From Opitutia bacterium (lineage in GTDB: Bacteria > Verrucomicrobiota > Verrucomicrobiia > Opitutales > Opitutaceae), in assembly GCA_003142615.1 (NCBI GenBank), contig PLMW01000028.1, positions 1-64,000 on the forward strand: DNA of 64,000 nt, given 5' to 3'. Both the position numbers and the translations under genes were made by a program. Shown one piece after another: positions 33,640 to 42,109 of this stretch. Under the pieces are notes generated by a model. The model did not search any database. It worked only from the letters and a program-made list of their open reading frames with translations, and was not told where the DNA came from. Positions within the stretch are counted from its first letter, which is position 1. Each line of letters opens with the position of its first letter.

Positions 33640-35661
33640 TCAGGCAGATGGGGGCGTACCGCCTTCAGGGGCAGTCGCGGGCGCGGAATCCGTCACGGGC
33701 GTCGGGGCACTACCGGCTTCGGCTGGATCCGGGATGGGTGCATCGCTGCCGGGCGGCAGCTCGGGAGCATTCGCCGTGTCGGCTGCGGGGGCGGCCGCGT
33801 CGGCGGGATCCGCGGGTGATTCCGGCTCGGCGGCCGCGGGGGGCGGCGGCGCTGCCGCATCGTCGGGCGTTTGGGTGGGGGCCGCGGCTTCCGGGAAATT
33901 TTCCAGGTCGTGTTCCTCGCCCTCCGCCGCCTCGGCGGTCTTGGCGCGCGTCTCGGCCATGGGGGGCGGCGCAAACAGACGGCCGTCGGCAAACTCGGTC
34001 ACGTACCCCTCCTGCACGAGCCAGCGCAGATCCATCGTCAGACGCCTAAATTTTTCCTGCTGCTCGGGCGTGAGCGGCGACTCCACCGGCGCGGCTGCGG
34101 GAATGGGTTCGCCCGCCGCAGGCGCGGGCGCGGTCGGTTCCACGGGCGCGGCCGGTTCCGCGGGCGCCGGCACTGGCAGCGGCGGAGTCGACGGGATGGA
34201 CAGCGGCGGGGTTGACGGAACGGACGGCGGGGTGATGCCGAGGAATTTCACCGGCAGTGCCTTCACCGTGATCATCGGGTTGGCTTCGAGGAACGCGATG
34301 AGCGTGCCGATGCTCTCGGCAAAGACCTGGCCCGGCACGCGGAACTTGCGTTTGACCGCACACACGTAGGAAATGCCCTTGGCCCCCTTCTTGAAGATCG
34401 TGAACCCCTCCCGCCGCAGCCGCCCGCGCAGGGCGTTGGCCGTGTCGAGCGGGAAACGGCGCTGGCGCTCGAACTGGCCTTCGATGGCGCGGCGGATTTC
34501 GCCCGGCGGCAGCGACTCGATAAGCTTGGCATGGAAGCGCGCCGATTCGACCGTCTTCACCATCCGGTCCCTGGCCGTCGCCAGCAGGTGGGCGCGCGCG
34601 TCCTCCAGACTGTCGAACACCACCGGCGGTTCTCCCTCGGCGCCGAGTTTCCAAGTGTAGCGCGCGGCCTTCTTCATCTTTTCGAGCCACTGATTGACGA
34701 TCTCGGGATCGCGCACGGTCTCGATGCGCTCGCGGAAGTTCTCGAACGGCATGCGCGGAAAGCGCGCCGCATGATGCTGCTGCACGATCTGCTGGTAGCG
34801 GTGATAGTTGGGCGGGCCGAGCAGCTCACCCGAGAGCGTGCAGCGGTTGACGAACGGGAAGCTGCCCTTCGGCGGCTCCACCTCGACGATCGCCAGCTCG
34901 AAGAATTTATCGAGATGCCTGCCCACCACATGGGCGACGGCCGCCTCCTCGCTCTCGAACGGCATGCCGTCCGGAATCGCCACATGGACCGGGCCGGCGG
35001 ACCGGGTCGGCGCCGGCGCGGTGGAGGGTGCGGCAACCGGCGCGTCGGCCGTCGCCGCCGTCTCCGGCGGCTTGCGCGTGACCACCACGACGAAGCGCTC
35101 GTATTTGCCGAGGATCAGGCGCGCGATCTCGAACAATTCGAAGGTCCGGCACGAAGCCCGCATGGCTTTCACCAGCGCCGAGAACCCGGCGTCCTCCGGA
35201 TAGAAGGCTACATTGAAATAAAGGCTTTGGTAGGGGCGGTAATCCTGCGGCGGGCGCGAGCCTGACCACTGGCGTTCGCCACCGCCTTCACGCCCGGGCG
35301 GACGTCCCCCGCGGAACCCCTCCCCCTGGCGTGGCTCACCGGCCGGCCGGCCGGGACCACCGCGTTCGAAACCCGGGCGGCCCTCGGTTCTCGCTGGAGC
35401 CGCGTCGGCGGATGTCCCGCCCGGCTTGCGGAACCCGCGCCGGTCCCGACGCGCATCGCCGCCGTCGGCACTGCGCGGTCTTCCGTCGCCACGATCAGGA
35501 CCCTCGCGGCGTGGGCCGCGTTCACGCTCCCCTTCCCGCCGCGGTCCGGGAACCGGTTTGATCTCGGTCCATTGCGTCCCGAAGCGGAAGTCCTGAAGTT
35601 GGCTGAGATCGATTTTGTTGAGACCCTGTTCGGGAGTCTCCTTGGCAGGCGGTTCTTCCAT
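33640..35661 (-). CDS. Large protein with RG-rich disordered N-terminus and Pro/Ala-rich tail, unknown function
   Basis: From the ATG at 35661 the protein has 673 aa. Residues ~40-165 are very rich in Arg, Gly, Pro and acidic residues with several RRxG/GGxR repeats, resembling RNA-binding disordered regions. Residues ~170-510 look folded, with SLYFNVAFYPEDAGFSALVK and FTIFKKGAKGISYVCAVKRK segments but no known catalytic motif. Residues ~515-673 are a Pro/Ala/Glu-rich low-complexity tail. There is no signal peptide. It is encoded alone, with tRNA-Leu on the other side, in the opposite direction. I do not recognise a family; a lineage-specific nucleic-acid-associated protein is a plausible but unsupported guess. 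Confidence 0.75.
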   Translation of the reverse strand: MEEPPAKETPEQGLNKIDLSQLQDFRFGTQWTEIKPVPGPRREGERERGPRREGPDRGDGRPRSADGGDARRDRRGFRKPGGTSADAAPARTEGRPGFERGGPGRPAGEPRQGEGFRGGRPPGREGGGERQWSGSRPPQDYRPYQSLYFNVAFYPEDAGFSALVKAMRASCRTFELFEIARLILGKYERFVVVVTRKPPETAATADAPVAAPSTAPAPTRSAGPVHVAIPDGMPFESEEAAVAHVVGRHLDKFFELAIVEVEPPKGSFPFVNRCTLSGELLGPPNYHRYQQIVQQHHAARFPRMPFENFRERIETVRDPEIVNQWLEKMKKAARYTWKLGAEGEPPVVFDSLEDARAHLLATARDRMVKTVESARFHAKLIESLPPGEIRRAIEGQFERQRRFPLDTANALRGRLRREGFTIFKKGAKGISYVCAVKRKFRVPGQVFAESIGTLIAFLEANPMITVKALPVKFLGITPPSVPSTPPLSIPSTPPLPVPAPAEPAAPVEPTAPAPAAGEPIPAAAPVESPLTPEQQEKFRRLTMDLRWLVQEGYVTEFADGRLFAPPPMAETRAKTAEAAEGEEHDLENFPEAAAPTQTPDDAAAPPPPAAAEPESPADPADAAAPAADTANAPELPPGSDAPIPDPAEAGSAPTPVTDSAPATAPEGGTPPSA

Positions 35662-35877
35662 GAGTAAGTCGGCACAGCGGGCGCGAGCCCGCGAAAAAGC
35701 GTATCGGCAAGAGAGAGAGTCGCTGCGGGCCGCAGGCGCCTGGAGCGGCAAGCGGGTGAGTTTTGCCACCCGCCGGGGCGTGGCAAGCGATTTCCCGGCG
35801 CGCGAATTCCCCGCCCAATTCAGGGCTTTACATTCGCCGCCATGATCCTACTTATCCGTCCTCCTCACGGTCAGAAC

Positions 35878-35962
35878 GCTCAGGTGGTGGAACTGGTAGA
35901 CACACACGTTTGAGGGGCGTGTGCCGCAAGGCGTGCGGGTTCGAGTCCCGCCCTGAGCACCA
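35878..35962 (+). tRNA. tRNA-Leu (anticodon GAG)
   Basis: GCTCAGG (35878-35884) pairs with CCTGAGC (35952-35958), followed by an A and an encoded CCA (35960-35962). The anticodon stem-loop has TTGAGGG as its loop (35910-35916) with GAG at 35912-35914. The T arm carries GGTTCGAGTCC, and a long variable arm (GCCGCAAGGC) is present as expected for leucine tRNAs. Length is 85 bases. Confidence 0.95.
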
Positions 35963-36132
35963 TCTTGGAACGGTGTGGTTGCTGCGGAGGAAAACACCGA
36001 TGCACCGAAGCTGCCTCCTTCCGCCAGGGTTGCGAAGGGCATGTGCACGGTGGTTGTTAACCCGCGCATCCATGGGCCGTTATCCGGTTTGACCCGCCGG
36101 GCTTCCTCGCGGAAAGTGGTGGGCGCCCAACC

Positions 36133-37071
36133 ATGTCCCTCGACTCCATCAAGCAAGCCCTCCTCGCTTCGTACGAAGCCCACGGCGGCATCAATCATTT
36201 CGACGGTACCAACCTGCCTTCCGAGGAATCGGTCAACCGGCTGGCCTCGGACCTGATGCACGTGCTCTTCCCGGGTTTTTTCGAGCAGAGCCCCGTCACC
36301 CGCCGGAGTGTGGGGACCCTCGTCGAGCGGCGCCTCGGGGAAATCGCCGCGCGCATGACCACCGAGATCGAGAAGTGCCTGCGCTTTGCCCGCGATCCCC
36401 AGCCGGGCACGCGGGCGCGCGAGCTCGCCATGGAAACGCTCGGCCGCCTGCCGGAAGTGCGCCAGATCATCCAGACCGACATCACCGCCGCCTTTCATGG
36501 CGACCCCGCCGCGCGCAGCATCGAGGAAATCATCCTCGCCTATCCCTGCGTCCTTGTCATCTCCCTCCAGCGTCTTGCCCACGTGATGTACCAGCTCGGC
36601 GTGCCGCTCCTGCCGCGCATGCTCACGGAATACGCCCACGAGCGCACCGGCGCCGACATCCATCCCGGCGCGCAGATCGGCCCGCACTTCTTCATCGACC
36701 ACTGCACCGGCGTCGTCATCGGCGAGACCGCGCGCATCGGCGCCCATGTGAAAATGTACCAGGGCGTCACCCTGGGCGCGAAGTCGTTCGAACTCGATGC
36801 CGACGGCAACCCGGTCAAGGGCGTGAAACGCCACCCGGACGTCGAGGAGCACGTGACGATCTACGCGCACGCCACCATCCTCGGCGGCGACGTCCGCATT
36901 GGCGCCCATTCCATTGTCGCGGGCAATGTCTGGCTGGTCGGCCAGTCCGTGCCTCCGCACAGCATCGCCTATAACAAAGGCGAGGGTCTGGTCATTCGTC
37001 CGCGCCGGAAGAAGGAGTCCGCCGTCGTCACGGCCGCCGATCTCAAGGACGGGGCCGATTGGGTGATTTGA
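36133..37071 (+). CDS. cysE: Serine O-acetyltransferase (CysE family)
   Basis: The 312-aa protein has a long helical N-terminal half and then a left-handed beta-helix of hexapeptide repeats: GADIHPGAQIGPHFFIDH, GVVIGETARIGAHVKMYQGV and ILGGDVRIGAHSIVAGN. The HxxTGxVIGE region with the conserved His-Asp-His pattern is the serine acetyltransferase active site. It makes O-acetylserine from serine and acetyl-CoA for cysteine synthesis. The N-terminus is longer than in the short EpsC-type forms. It converges with pyrD, with only 21 bases between the stops. Confidence 0.88.
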   Translation: MSLDSIKQALLASYEAHGGINHFDGTNLPSEESVNRLASDLMHVLFPGFFEQSPVTRRSVGTLVERRLGEIAARMTTEIEKCLRFARDPQPGTRARELAMETLGRLPEVRQIIQTDITAAFHGDPAARSIEEIILAYPCVLVISLQRLAHVMYQLGVPLLPRMLTEYAHERTGADIHPGAQIGPHFFIDHCTGVVIGETARIGAHVKMYQGVTLGAKSFELDADGNPVKGVKRHPDVEEHVTIYAHATILGGDVRIGAHSIVAGNVWLVGQSVPPHSIAYNKGEGLVIRPRRKKESAVVTAADLKDGADWVI

Positions 37072-37074
37072 AGG

Positions 37075-37093
37075 GGCCGCCCCGCTGGCGGCC
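37075..37093. terminator. GC-rich hairpin between convergent cysE and pyrD
   Basis: GGCCGCC (37075-37081) pairs perfectly with GGCGGCC (37087-37093) over a 5-base loop and reaches into the pyrD stop codon. There is no T-run, so strong intrinsic termination is not certain. Confidence 0.4.
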
Positions 37094-38166
37094 TAGAACC
37101 CAAAGATCCGGTCCTGCCGGGCGGCGAGACCGCCGGCCAGGTCCCGCGCAAAAAACGGTCCGCGATAGATCATGCCGGTGTAGACCTGCACCAGCGTGGC
37201 CCCGGCGTCGAGTTTCTCGCCGGCTGATGCGGCATCCGTGATTCCGCCCGAGCCGATGATCGGCAGCTTCCCGTTCGTGGCGCGCGCCACGTAGTTGATG
37301 ATCTCCGTCGAACGCCGCGCCAGCGGGCGGCCGCTCAGGCCGCCGGCCTGGTTCACCGTGGCGAACGGTCCCGGTCTCGCCAGGGTGGTGTTGGTGGCGA
37401 TGATGCCGTCGAGACCGAACTCGGCGATGACCGCCAGCGCGGCGTCGATCTGGCGAAAATCCAGGTCCGGCGCGATCTTCAGCAGCAGCGGCCGGCGCGG
37501 CTTCCGGGCCGTCACGCGCGCGTGATTGGCGTTCGCCAGGGCCGGAAGCAGCTCCCGGAGCCAGGCTTCCTCCTGCAGCCGGCGTAGATCAGGGGTGTTG
37601 GGGCTGCTGACATTGATGACGAGGTAGTCGGCGTGATCGGCGAGCAGTTCGAAGCTGCCAAGGTAGTCCTGCACGGCCTTGTCGAGCGGCGCCGCCCGGG
37701 ACTTGCCCAGGTTGATGCCGAGCGGGATGCGCCGCGCGCCGGCCGGGATCTGCCCGGCAAGGCGGCGGGCCACGGCCTCGGCGCCCGCGTTGTTGAAACC
37801 CATGCGGTTGATCACCGCCTCGTGCTCCGGATAGCGGAAGACGCGGGGCCGGTCGTTACCCGGCTGGCGCAGCAAGGTCACCGTGCCGATCTCGACGTGA
37901 CCGAATCCGAGCGCCGCCGCCCCGCGCCAGGCCACGCCATCCTTGTCAAAACCCGCCGCCAGCCCCACGGCGTTGGGAAAGCGAAGGCCAAAGCACTCGA
38001 TCGGCCGCGCATGCGCCGCCGGCCGCTGCGCCCACGCCTCCAGGGCGCGCCGAAGCGGCGCCACCGAGCCGAGCAGCGCCATCGCCTGCACGCCCCGCTC
38101 ATGGGCCGCCTCCGGATCGAGCGTGAACAACGCGGGCCGGACGAGTTTTTCGTAGATGAATCCCAT
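37093..38166 (-). CDS. pyrD: Dihydroorotate dehydrogenase, quinone-type (class 2)
   Basis: From the ATG at 38166 the protein has 357 aa. An N-terminal helix (MGFIYEKLVRPALFTLDPE) is the membrane-associating part of class 2 enzymes. NAVGLAAGFDKDGVAW is the FMN contact, YLVINVSSPNTPDLRRLQ holds the catalytic Ser of class 2, and LPIIGSGGITDAASAGEKL plus LVQVYTGMIYRGP close the barrel. It oxidises dihydroorotate to orotate with quinone at the inner membrane. The longer frame to 38262 adds 32 unconserved residues and is rejected. Confidence 0.95.
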   Translation of the reverse strand: MGFIYEKLVRPALFTLDPEAAHERGVQAMALLGSVAPLRRALEAWAQRPAAHARPIECFGLRFPNAVGLAAGFDKDGVAWRGAAALGFGHVEIGTVTLLRQPGNDRPRVFRYPEHEAVINRMGFNNAGAEAVARRLAGQIPAGARRIPLGINLGKSRAAPLDKAVQDYLGSFELLADHADYLVINVSSPNTPDLRRLQEEAWLRELLPALANANHARVTARKPRRPLLLKIAPDLDFRQIDAALAVIAEFGLDGIIATNTTLARPGPFATVNQAGGLSGRPLARRSTEIINYVARATNGKLPIIGSGGITDAASAGEKLDAGATLVQVYTGMIYRGPFFARDLAGGLAARQDRIFGF

Positions 38167-38407
38167 GTCCGCCAAGGTGCAGTCCGCACCGTAAAACTCA
38201 AGCCTGCCCCGGACCCTGTCCTCCACCCGGATTTTGTGCTTGTTTTTTGTCCCACCCGTCACACCCTGCGCACCGATTTCGTCCCCAAGACCCGCGGGAA
38301 GGACGTCCTCAAAGCCGGCACCGTTTTTTTTCGCGCTGCGGGGTTGACTCCGTCGTCAAGCGGGCTTTTTGGTGCACAAAACCAAACGCTCTCCTTTCCT
38401 CCTGTTT

Positions 38408-39226
38408 ATGGCCAAAGCCGCTCCCCAACTCGAATGGTGCATCGTCCGCCTCGGCGAAGACCACAACTGGTGGGTCGAAGAAGTCAGTGATCCCGTGCGC
38501 TGGGACGTGGACGGCCTGAGCCTCATCGATCCGCGCCAGGTGCAGCACATCATCGATCTCATCGAGCCGATGCGCGATTATGGCTTTGACCAGGATGTCA
38601 TGGAGCGGGCGTTTTTCCCCTTCCGTATCGAAAGGGACCTCGGGGCGGGCCGCGTGCACCTGACCCGGGTGAAGGACTCGCTCTTCGAGTCGGAGGACAA
38701 GCTTTTCGCCCTGCCCGACCTGCTCGACGAGGAAAACGGACCCTATGCCGACTTTCTCGATCACATCACCCGCATGCGTGTGAAGATGCTCAACGATCTC
38801 TTCGACTTTGAGCAGAAGCTCAGCGTCGACGAGGTGGAGGACGAGATTCGCGAGGCCCGGAACATCGACTTCATGGAGGGCAAGGCCGTGCACGTGTTCA
38901 CCGAGATCACGGCCATTCTCGACTACGCGCCCGCCGGCTGGGAGGGGGAAGAAGAGGGCGAGCGCCCCGCCAGAAAGGAGGACGAACTGGATGATGCGGA
39001 CCTGCCGGCCCTCGACGAGGCGGAGGAGGAGCGTCTCAAGAACGACCAGTCGCTCAAATGGGACGAGGACGAAGAGGACCTCAAGGATGACGAGCTTGAT
39101 GCGGAAGGCCACAAGCGCGCCCCGGAGGACAAAGACAAGGACGGAAAGGACGACGAGGAGGAAGCTGACGACGATCTCGAGGAGGGAGAGAGCCCGCGCC
39201 GTCGCAGCGGCCGCGACCGGAGCTAG
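38408..39226 (+). CDS. Acidic-tailed protein of unknown function upstream of mreB
   Basis: From the ATG at 38408 the protein has 272 aa. The first ~180 residues look folded, with LEWCIVRLGEDHNWWVEEV and AFFPFRIERDLGAGRVHL, and no known motif. The last ~90 residues are almost only Asp, Glu, Lys and Arg, ending in a short basic RRRSGRD stretch. There is no signal peptide or membrane segment. It precedes mreB in the same direction by 153 bases; a promoter-like TTGACA lies between, so it is probably a separate unit. An in-frame start 13 codons upstream is possible but less likely. Confidence 0.72.
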   Translation: MAKAAPQLEWCIVRLGEDHNWWVEEVSDPVRWDVDGLSLIDPRQVQHIIDLIEPMRDYGFDQDVMERAFFPFRIERDLGAGRVHLTRVKDSLFESEDKLFALPDLLDEENGPYADFLDHITRMRVKMLNDLFDFEQKLSVDEVEDEIREARNIDFMEGKAVHVFTEITAILDYAPAGWEGEEEGERPARKEDELDDADLPALDEAEEERLKNDQSLKWDEDEEDLKDDELDAEGHKRAPEDKDKDGKDDEEEADDDLEEGESPRRRSGRDRS

Positions 39227-39311
39227 GCTGGTCCCCTTTGGGTTTGTCACCCGATCAACGGCGCGTGATGCCGCCGGTTTTGTTGCCGGGGGCGCCCGGC
39301 CGAAAATGCCT

Positions 39312-39340
39312 TTGACAATTTCCCGCGCCGCCGATTGCTT
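39312..39340 (+). promoter_or_regulatory. Candidate sigma-70-type promoter for mreB
   Basis: A perfect TTGACA stands at 39312-39317. With 17 bases of spacing the -10 region reads TTGCTT (39335-39340), only a partial match to TATAAT. The mreB ATG is at 39380, giving a short leader. The -35 box is convincing; the -10 is weak. Confidence 0.4.
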
Positions 39341-39379
39341 TCATTGGGCCGCACCCACCCGCCGCTTCACCCTAACGAC

Positions 39380-40414
39380 ATGGCCAGCAATTTGTTTGGT
39401 TATTTTTCGAACGACATCGGGATCGATCTCGGCACGGCGAACACTGTCGTCTACGTGAAGGACAAGGGCATCGTCCTTCGCGAACCTTCGGTGGTCGCCA
39501 TCAGCACTGCCTCCCGCAGGGTTCTGGCTGTCGGCGAAGAGGCTAAGCGCATGCTTGGCCGCACGCCTGGCAATATCCAGGCCATCCGCCCGATGAAGGA
39601 TGGCGTCATCGCCGACTTCGATATCACGGAGGCCATGCTCCGCTACTTCATCCGCAAGGTGCACACCAACTCCTTCCGTGTGGCGCCGCGCGTCATCATC
39701 GCCATCCCCTCGGGCATCACCGAGGTCGAAAAGCGCGCCGTGAAGGAGTCGGCCACGCACGCGGGCGCCCGCGAGGTGCTCACCATCGAGGAGCCCATGG
39801 CCGCTGCGATCGGCGTCGGCCTGCCGGTCGATGAGCCCGCCGCCAACATGATCGTCGACATCGGCGGCGGCACCACCGAGATCGCCATCATCTCCCTCGC
39901 CGGCGTCGTGTTCTCCAAATCCATCCGCGTGGCGGGCGACGAGCTCGACACCGCCATCATCAATTACATGAAGCGGGCCTACAACCTCCTGATCGGCGAG
40001 CGCACCGCCGAGGAGATCAAGATGAAGATCGGCTCCGCCTATCCGCTCGAGGAGGAGTTGACCATGGAGGTCAAGGGACGCGACTCCGTCGCCGGTCTGC
40101 CGAAGACCATCCACATCACCTCGCAGGAAATCCGCGAATCCCTCGGCGACACCATCGCCGCCATTGTCGATGCCGTGCGCAACGCCCTCGAGCGCTGCCC
40201 GCCCGAGCTTTCGGCCGACCTCGTCGACCGCGGCTTCGTGATGGCGGGCGGCGGCTCGCTGCTCCGCGGCATCGATCGCCTGCTCAGCGACAAGACGGGC
40301 CTGCCCGTGACCGTCGCCGACGACCCGCTCAGCGCCGTCGCCAACGGCACTGGCACGGTGATCAGCGATCTGAACTTCCTGCTGCCGCACTTCACGAGCG
40401 AGGCGAAGAACTGA
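39380..40414 (+). CDS. mreB: Rod-shape-determining protein MreB
   Basis: The 344-aa protein from the ATG at 39380 has the actin-fold nucleotide site [18 protein letters not shown] (residues ~14-31), [17 protein letters not shown] as phosphate 2, and [13 protein letters not shown] as the adenosine motif. It forms membrane-bound filaments that position the elongasome. It heads the mreB-mreC-mreD-mrdA cluster, a standard order in rod-shaped or ovoid bacteria. A GC-rich inverted repeat follows the stop, but mreC continues in the same direction after 178 bases. Confidence 0.97.
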   Translation: MASNLFGYFSNDIGIDLGTANTVVYVKDKGIVLREPSVVAISTASRRVLAVGEEAKRMLGRTPGNIQAIRPMKDGVIADFDITEAMLRYFIRKVHTNSFRVAPRVIIAIPSGITEVEKRAVKESATHAGAREVLTIEEPMAAAIGVGLPVDEPAANMIVDIGGGTTEIAIISLAGVVFSKSIRVAGDELDTAIINYMKRAYNLLIGERTAEEIKMKIGSAYPLEEELTMEVKGRDSVAGLPKTIHITSQEIRESLGDTIAAIVDAVRNALERCPPELSADLVDRGFVMAGGGSLLRGIDRLLSDKTGLPVTVADDPLSAVANGTGTVISDLNFLLPHFTSEAKN

Positions 40415-40592
40415 CCCGCCGCGCGGCCGGCGGGAAAGAGGTTCCATGGATGCCGCGCCCGTTTGCGTGTCATGCCGGGCGGGCATGGCCGGCCGGGTCC
40501 TGGTGTCCGCCCCACCCCCCTCCCTTCCACCTCCGGCCATAAAATATTCGGATCGATTCGCGCACTCCGCGAATTAACGTCTCCCGCTGACC

Positions 40593-41423
40593 GTGCCCTC
40601 CAAACGCTTCGATCAAGCCAAGCCCTTTGTCGTCCTGGGGATCGTCGTGCTCACCTGGATCCTGATCCCTGTGGCGGTGAAATCGTTTCTGCGGGCGGGC
40701 TTCTACGAGCTGCAGGCGCCCATCCAGGTCACCGCCTCCTACGCGCGCGACCTGCAGGAGTACTGGGCGGAGCGCACGCATTCGAACAAGGAGCTCATGG
40801 AGGCCGGACGCGAACTCCGGCATGTCTATGCCGGCTACGAATTTCAGGCCCAGCAGGTGGAGGCCCTGCGCGCCGAGATCGCGCGCCTCGAACAGCTCCT
40901 CCGCCTGCCGTCAAATCCCCACTACCGGTTCGAACCGGCGCGCGTCGCGCAGCGCGACTTCTCCGGGTGGTGGCAGAAGCTCGTCATCCGCAAGGGCGCC
41001 AATTACGGCATCCCGGCGGGCGCGCCCGTTGTTTACAGCGGCGGCGTCGTCGGCCGCGTGCGCGCGGTCCATGCCTACACTGCGGACGTCGATTTTGTCA
41101 CGAGTCCCAGCGTGCGCCTCGCGGCTACCATCGAGAACGACAGTCGTCCCGTGAGTTATCAGGGCGGTGACAACCCGCCGCTGGCCCCTGCCCGCGGCAT
41201 CGTGGAGTTCGTGCCGCCGGACATTTTCACCAGCGCCAAGGACCCCAAACGGCTGGTCACCTCCGGCCTCGGCGGCATGTTTCCACCCGGCCTGACCATC
41301 GGCTACATCACCCGGCTCGAGGCCAGCACCGACGGCCTGTTCAAGAGCGGCGAGGTCGCGCTCGACCCGCGCCTGTCCGAACTCACCGAGGTCACCGTGC
41401 TCGTGCCGCTGAATCCGGAATGA
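40593..41423 (+). CDS. mreC: Rod-shape-determining protein MreC
   Basis: The 276-aa protein starts at a GTG. One membrane helix (about residues 11-31) is followed by a coiled-coil stretch (~50-100) with LRAEIARLEQLLRL, then the periplasmic beta domain with GANYGIPAGAPVVYSGGVVG near 135-154, the conserved MreC core. It links MreB, MreD and PBP2/RodA in the periplasm. Its place directly before mreD and mrdA confirms the call. Confidence 0.93.
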   Translation: MPSKRFDQAKPFVVLGIVVLTWILIPVAVKSFLRAGFYELQAPIQVTASYARDLQEYWAERTHSNKELMEAGRELRHVYAGYEFQAQQVEALRAEIARLEQLLRLPSNPHYRFEPARVAQRDFSGWWQKLVIRKGANYGIPAGAPVVYSGGVVGRVRAVHAYTADVDFVTSPSVRLAATIENDSRPVSYQGGDNPPLAPARGIVEFVPPDIFTSAKDPKRLVTSGLGGMFPPGLTIGYITRLEASTDGLFKSGEVALDPRLSELTEVTVLVPLNPE

Positions 41424-41488
41424 TCGCCGCGTTCTCCCTTCGCCTTTCCGGTTAGCGCCTTTTGTTTTTCGCCCCCGACTTTCATCCC

Positions 41489-42013
41489 ATGCACCGCCGC
41501 TGGTTGATCACCTTCGCCTCCACCTTCCTGCTCTGGTCGGTGGTGGTGCAGCTCAACCATTATCTGGCGCCGCTGGGCGCCTATCTTTTTGTCGACGGGC
41601 TGCTGGTGGCCTTCGCCGCCCTGCGGCTGAGCCTGCGCAACGGTCTCCCGGCCACGCTGCTCATGGGGCTGAGCATCGATGCGGCCGAGCCGGTGCCCTT
41701 CGGCACGCATCTCCTGCTTTTCGCCGTGATGCACATCGTCATCTTTCGCCTCCGGACGCGGATCCCGCGCGAGGAGACGGTCATCGGAGTGGTCGTCGCG
41801 CTGCTGGCCAACCTGGCGCTCATTTTCGGCCTTTCCTTCGTGACCTTGGGCAACCATCCCGCGGCCGGCGCCGCCTGGATGCGGATCTTCGCCGATCTGG
41901 GCTGGTCGCAGCTCTTCATCGTCGCCATCGCCCCGTGGTTTTTCGCCCTCCAGGAGCGTGCGCTGGAGCTCGGCCGGGTCGACCTCGCCGAGGAAAGCCG
42001 CCGGCCCTTCTGA
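41489..42013 (+). CDS. mreD: Rod-shape-determining protein MreD
   Basis: From the ATG at 41489 the protein has 174 aa with five or six closely packed hydrophobic segments. LVAFAALRLSLRNGLPATLL and MGLSIDAAEPVPFG fit the MreD pattern in which a polar Gly/Asp turn follows the second helix. Sequence conservation of MreD is low in general, so position between mreC and the PBP2 gene is the strongest evidence. A start nine codons earlier exists but would add a polar stretch. Confidence 0.85.
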   Translation: MHRRWLITFASTFLLWSVVVQLNHYLAPLGAYLFVDGLLVAFAALRLSLRNGLPATLLMGLSIDAAEPVPFGTHLLLFAVMHIVIFRLRTRIPREETVIGVVVALLANLALIFGLSFVTLGNHPAAGAAWMRIFADLGWSQLFIVAIAPWFFALQERALELGRVDLAEESRRPF

Positions 42014-42109
42014 AACCGCCCGCGGACATGCCGCCCCACCGCGATGTTGACGGAGCCCTGCCCATCCTGAATCTGCCCTGCGCAACCTTCATCCCGCGCC
42101 CCCCGTACC

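Noticed and set aside
32576-34369. 597-aa plus-strand frame
   Set aside because: Antisense to the GtrB-like gene and to the RG-rich protein; its Gly/Ala/Ser runs mirror the low-complexity tail.
35660-35845. 61-aa plus-strand frame starting on the same CATG as the RG-rich gene
   Set aside because: No motif, no ribosome-binding site, ends just before tRNA-Leu; start overlap arises from a palindromic CATG.
40413-40434. GC-rich hairpin after mreB as terminator
   Set aside because: Stem CCCGCCG/CGGCGGG is present but without a T-run, and mreC follows in the same direction, so termination there is doubtful.
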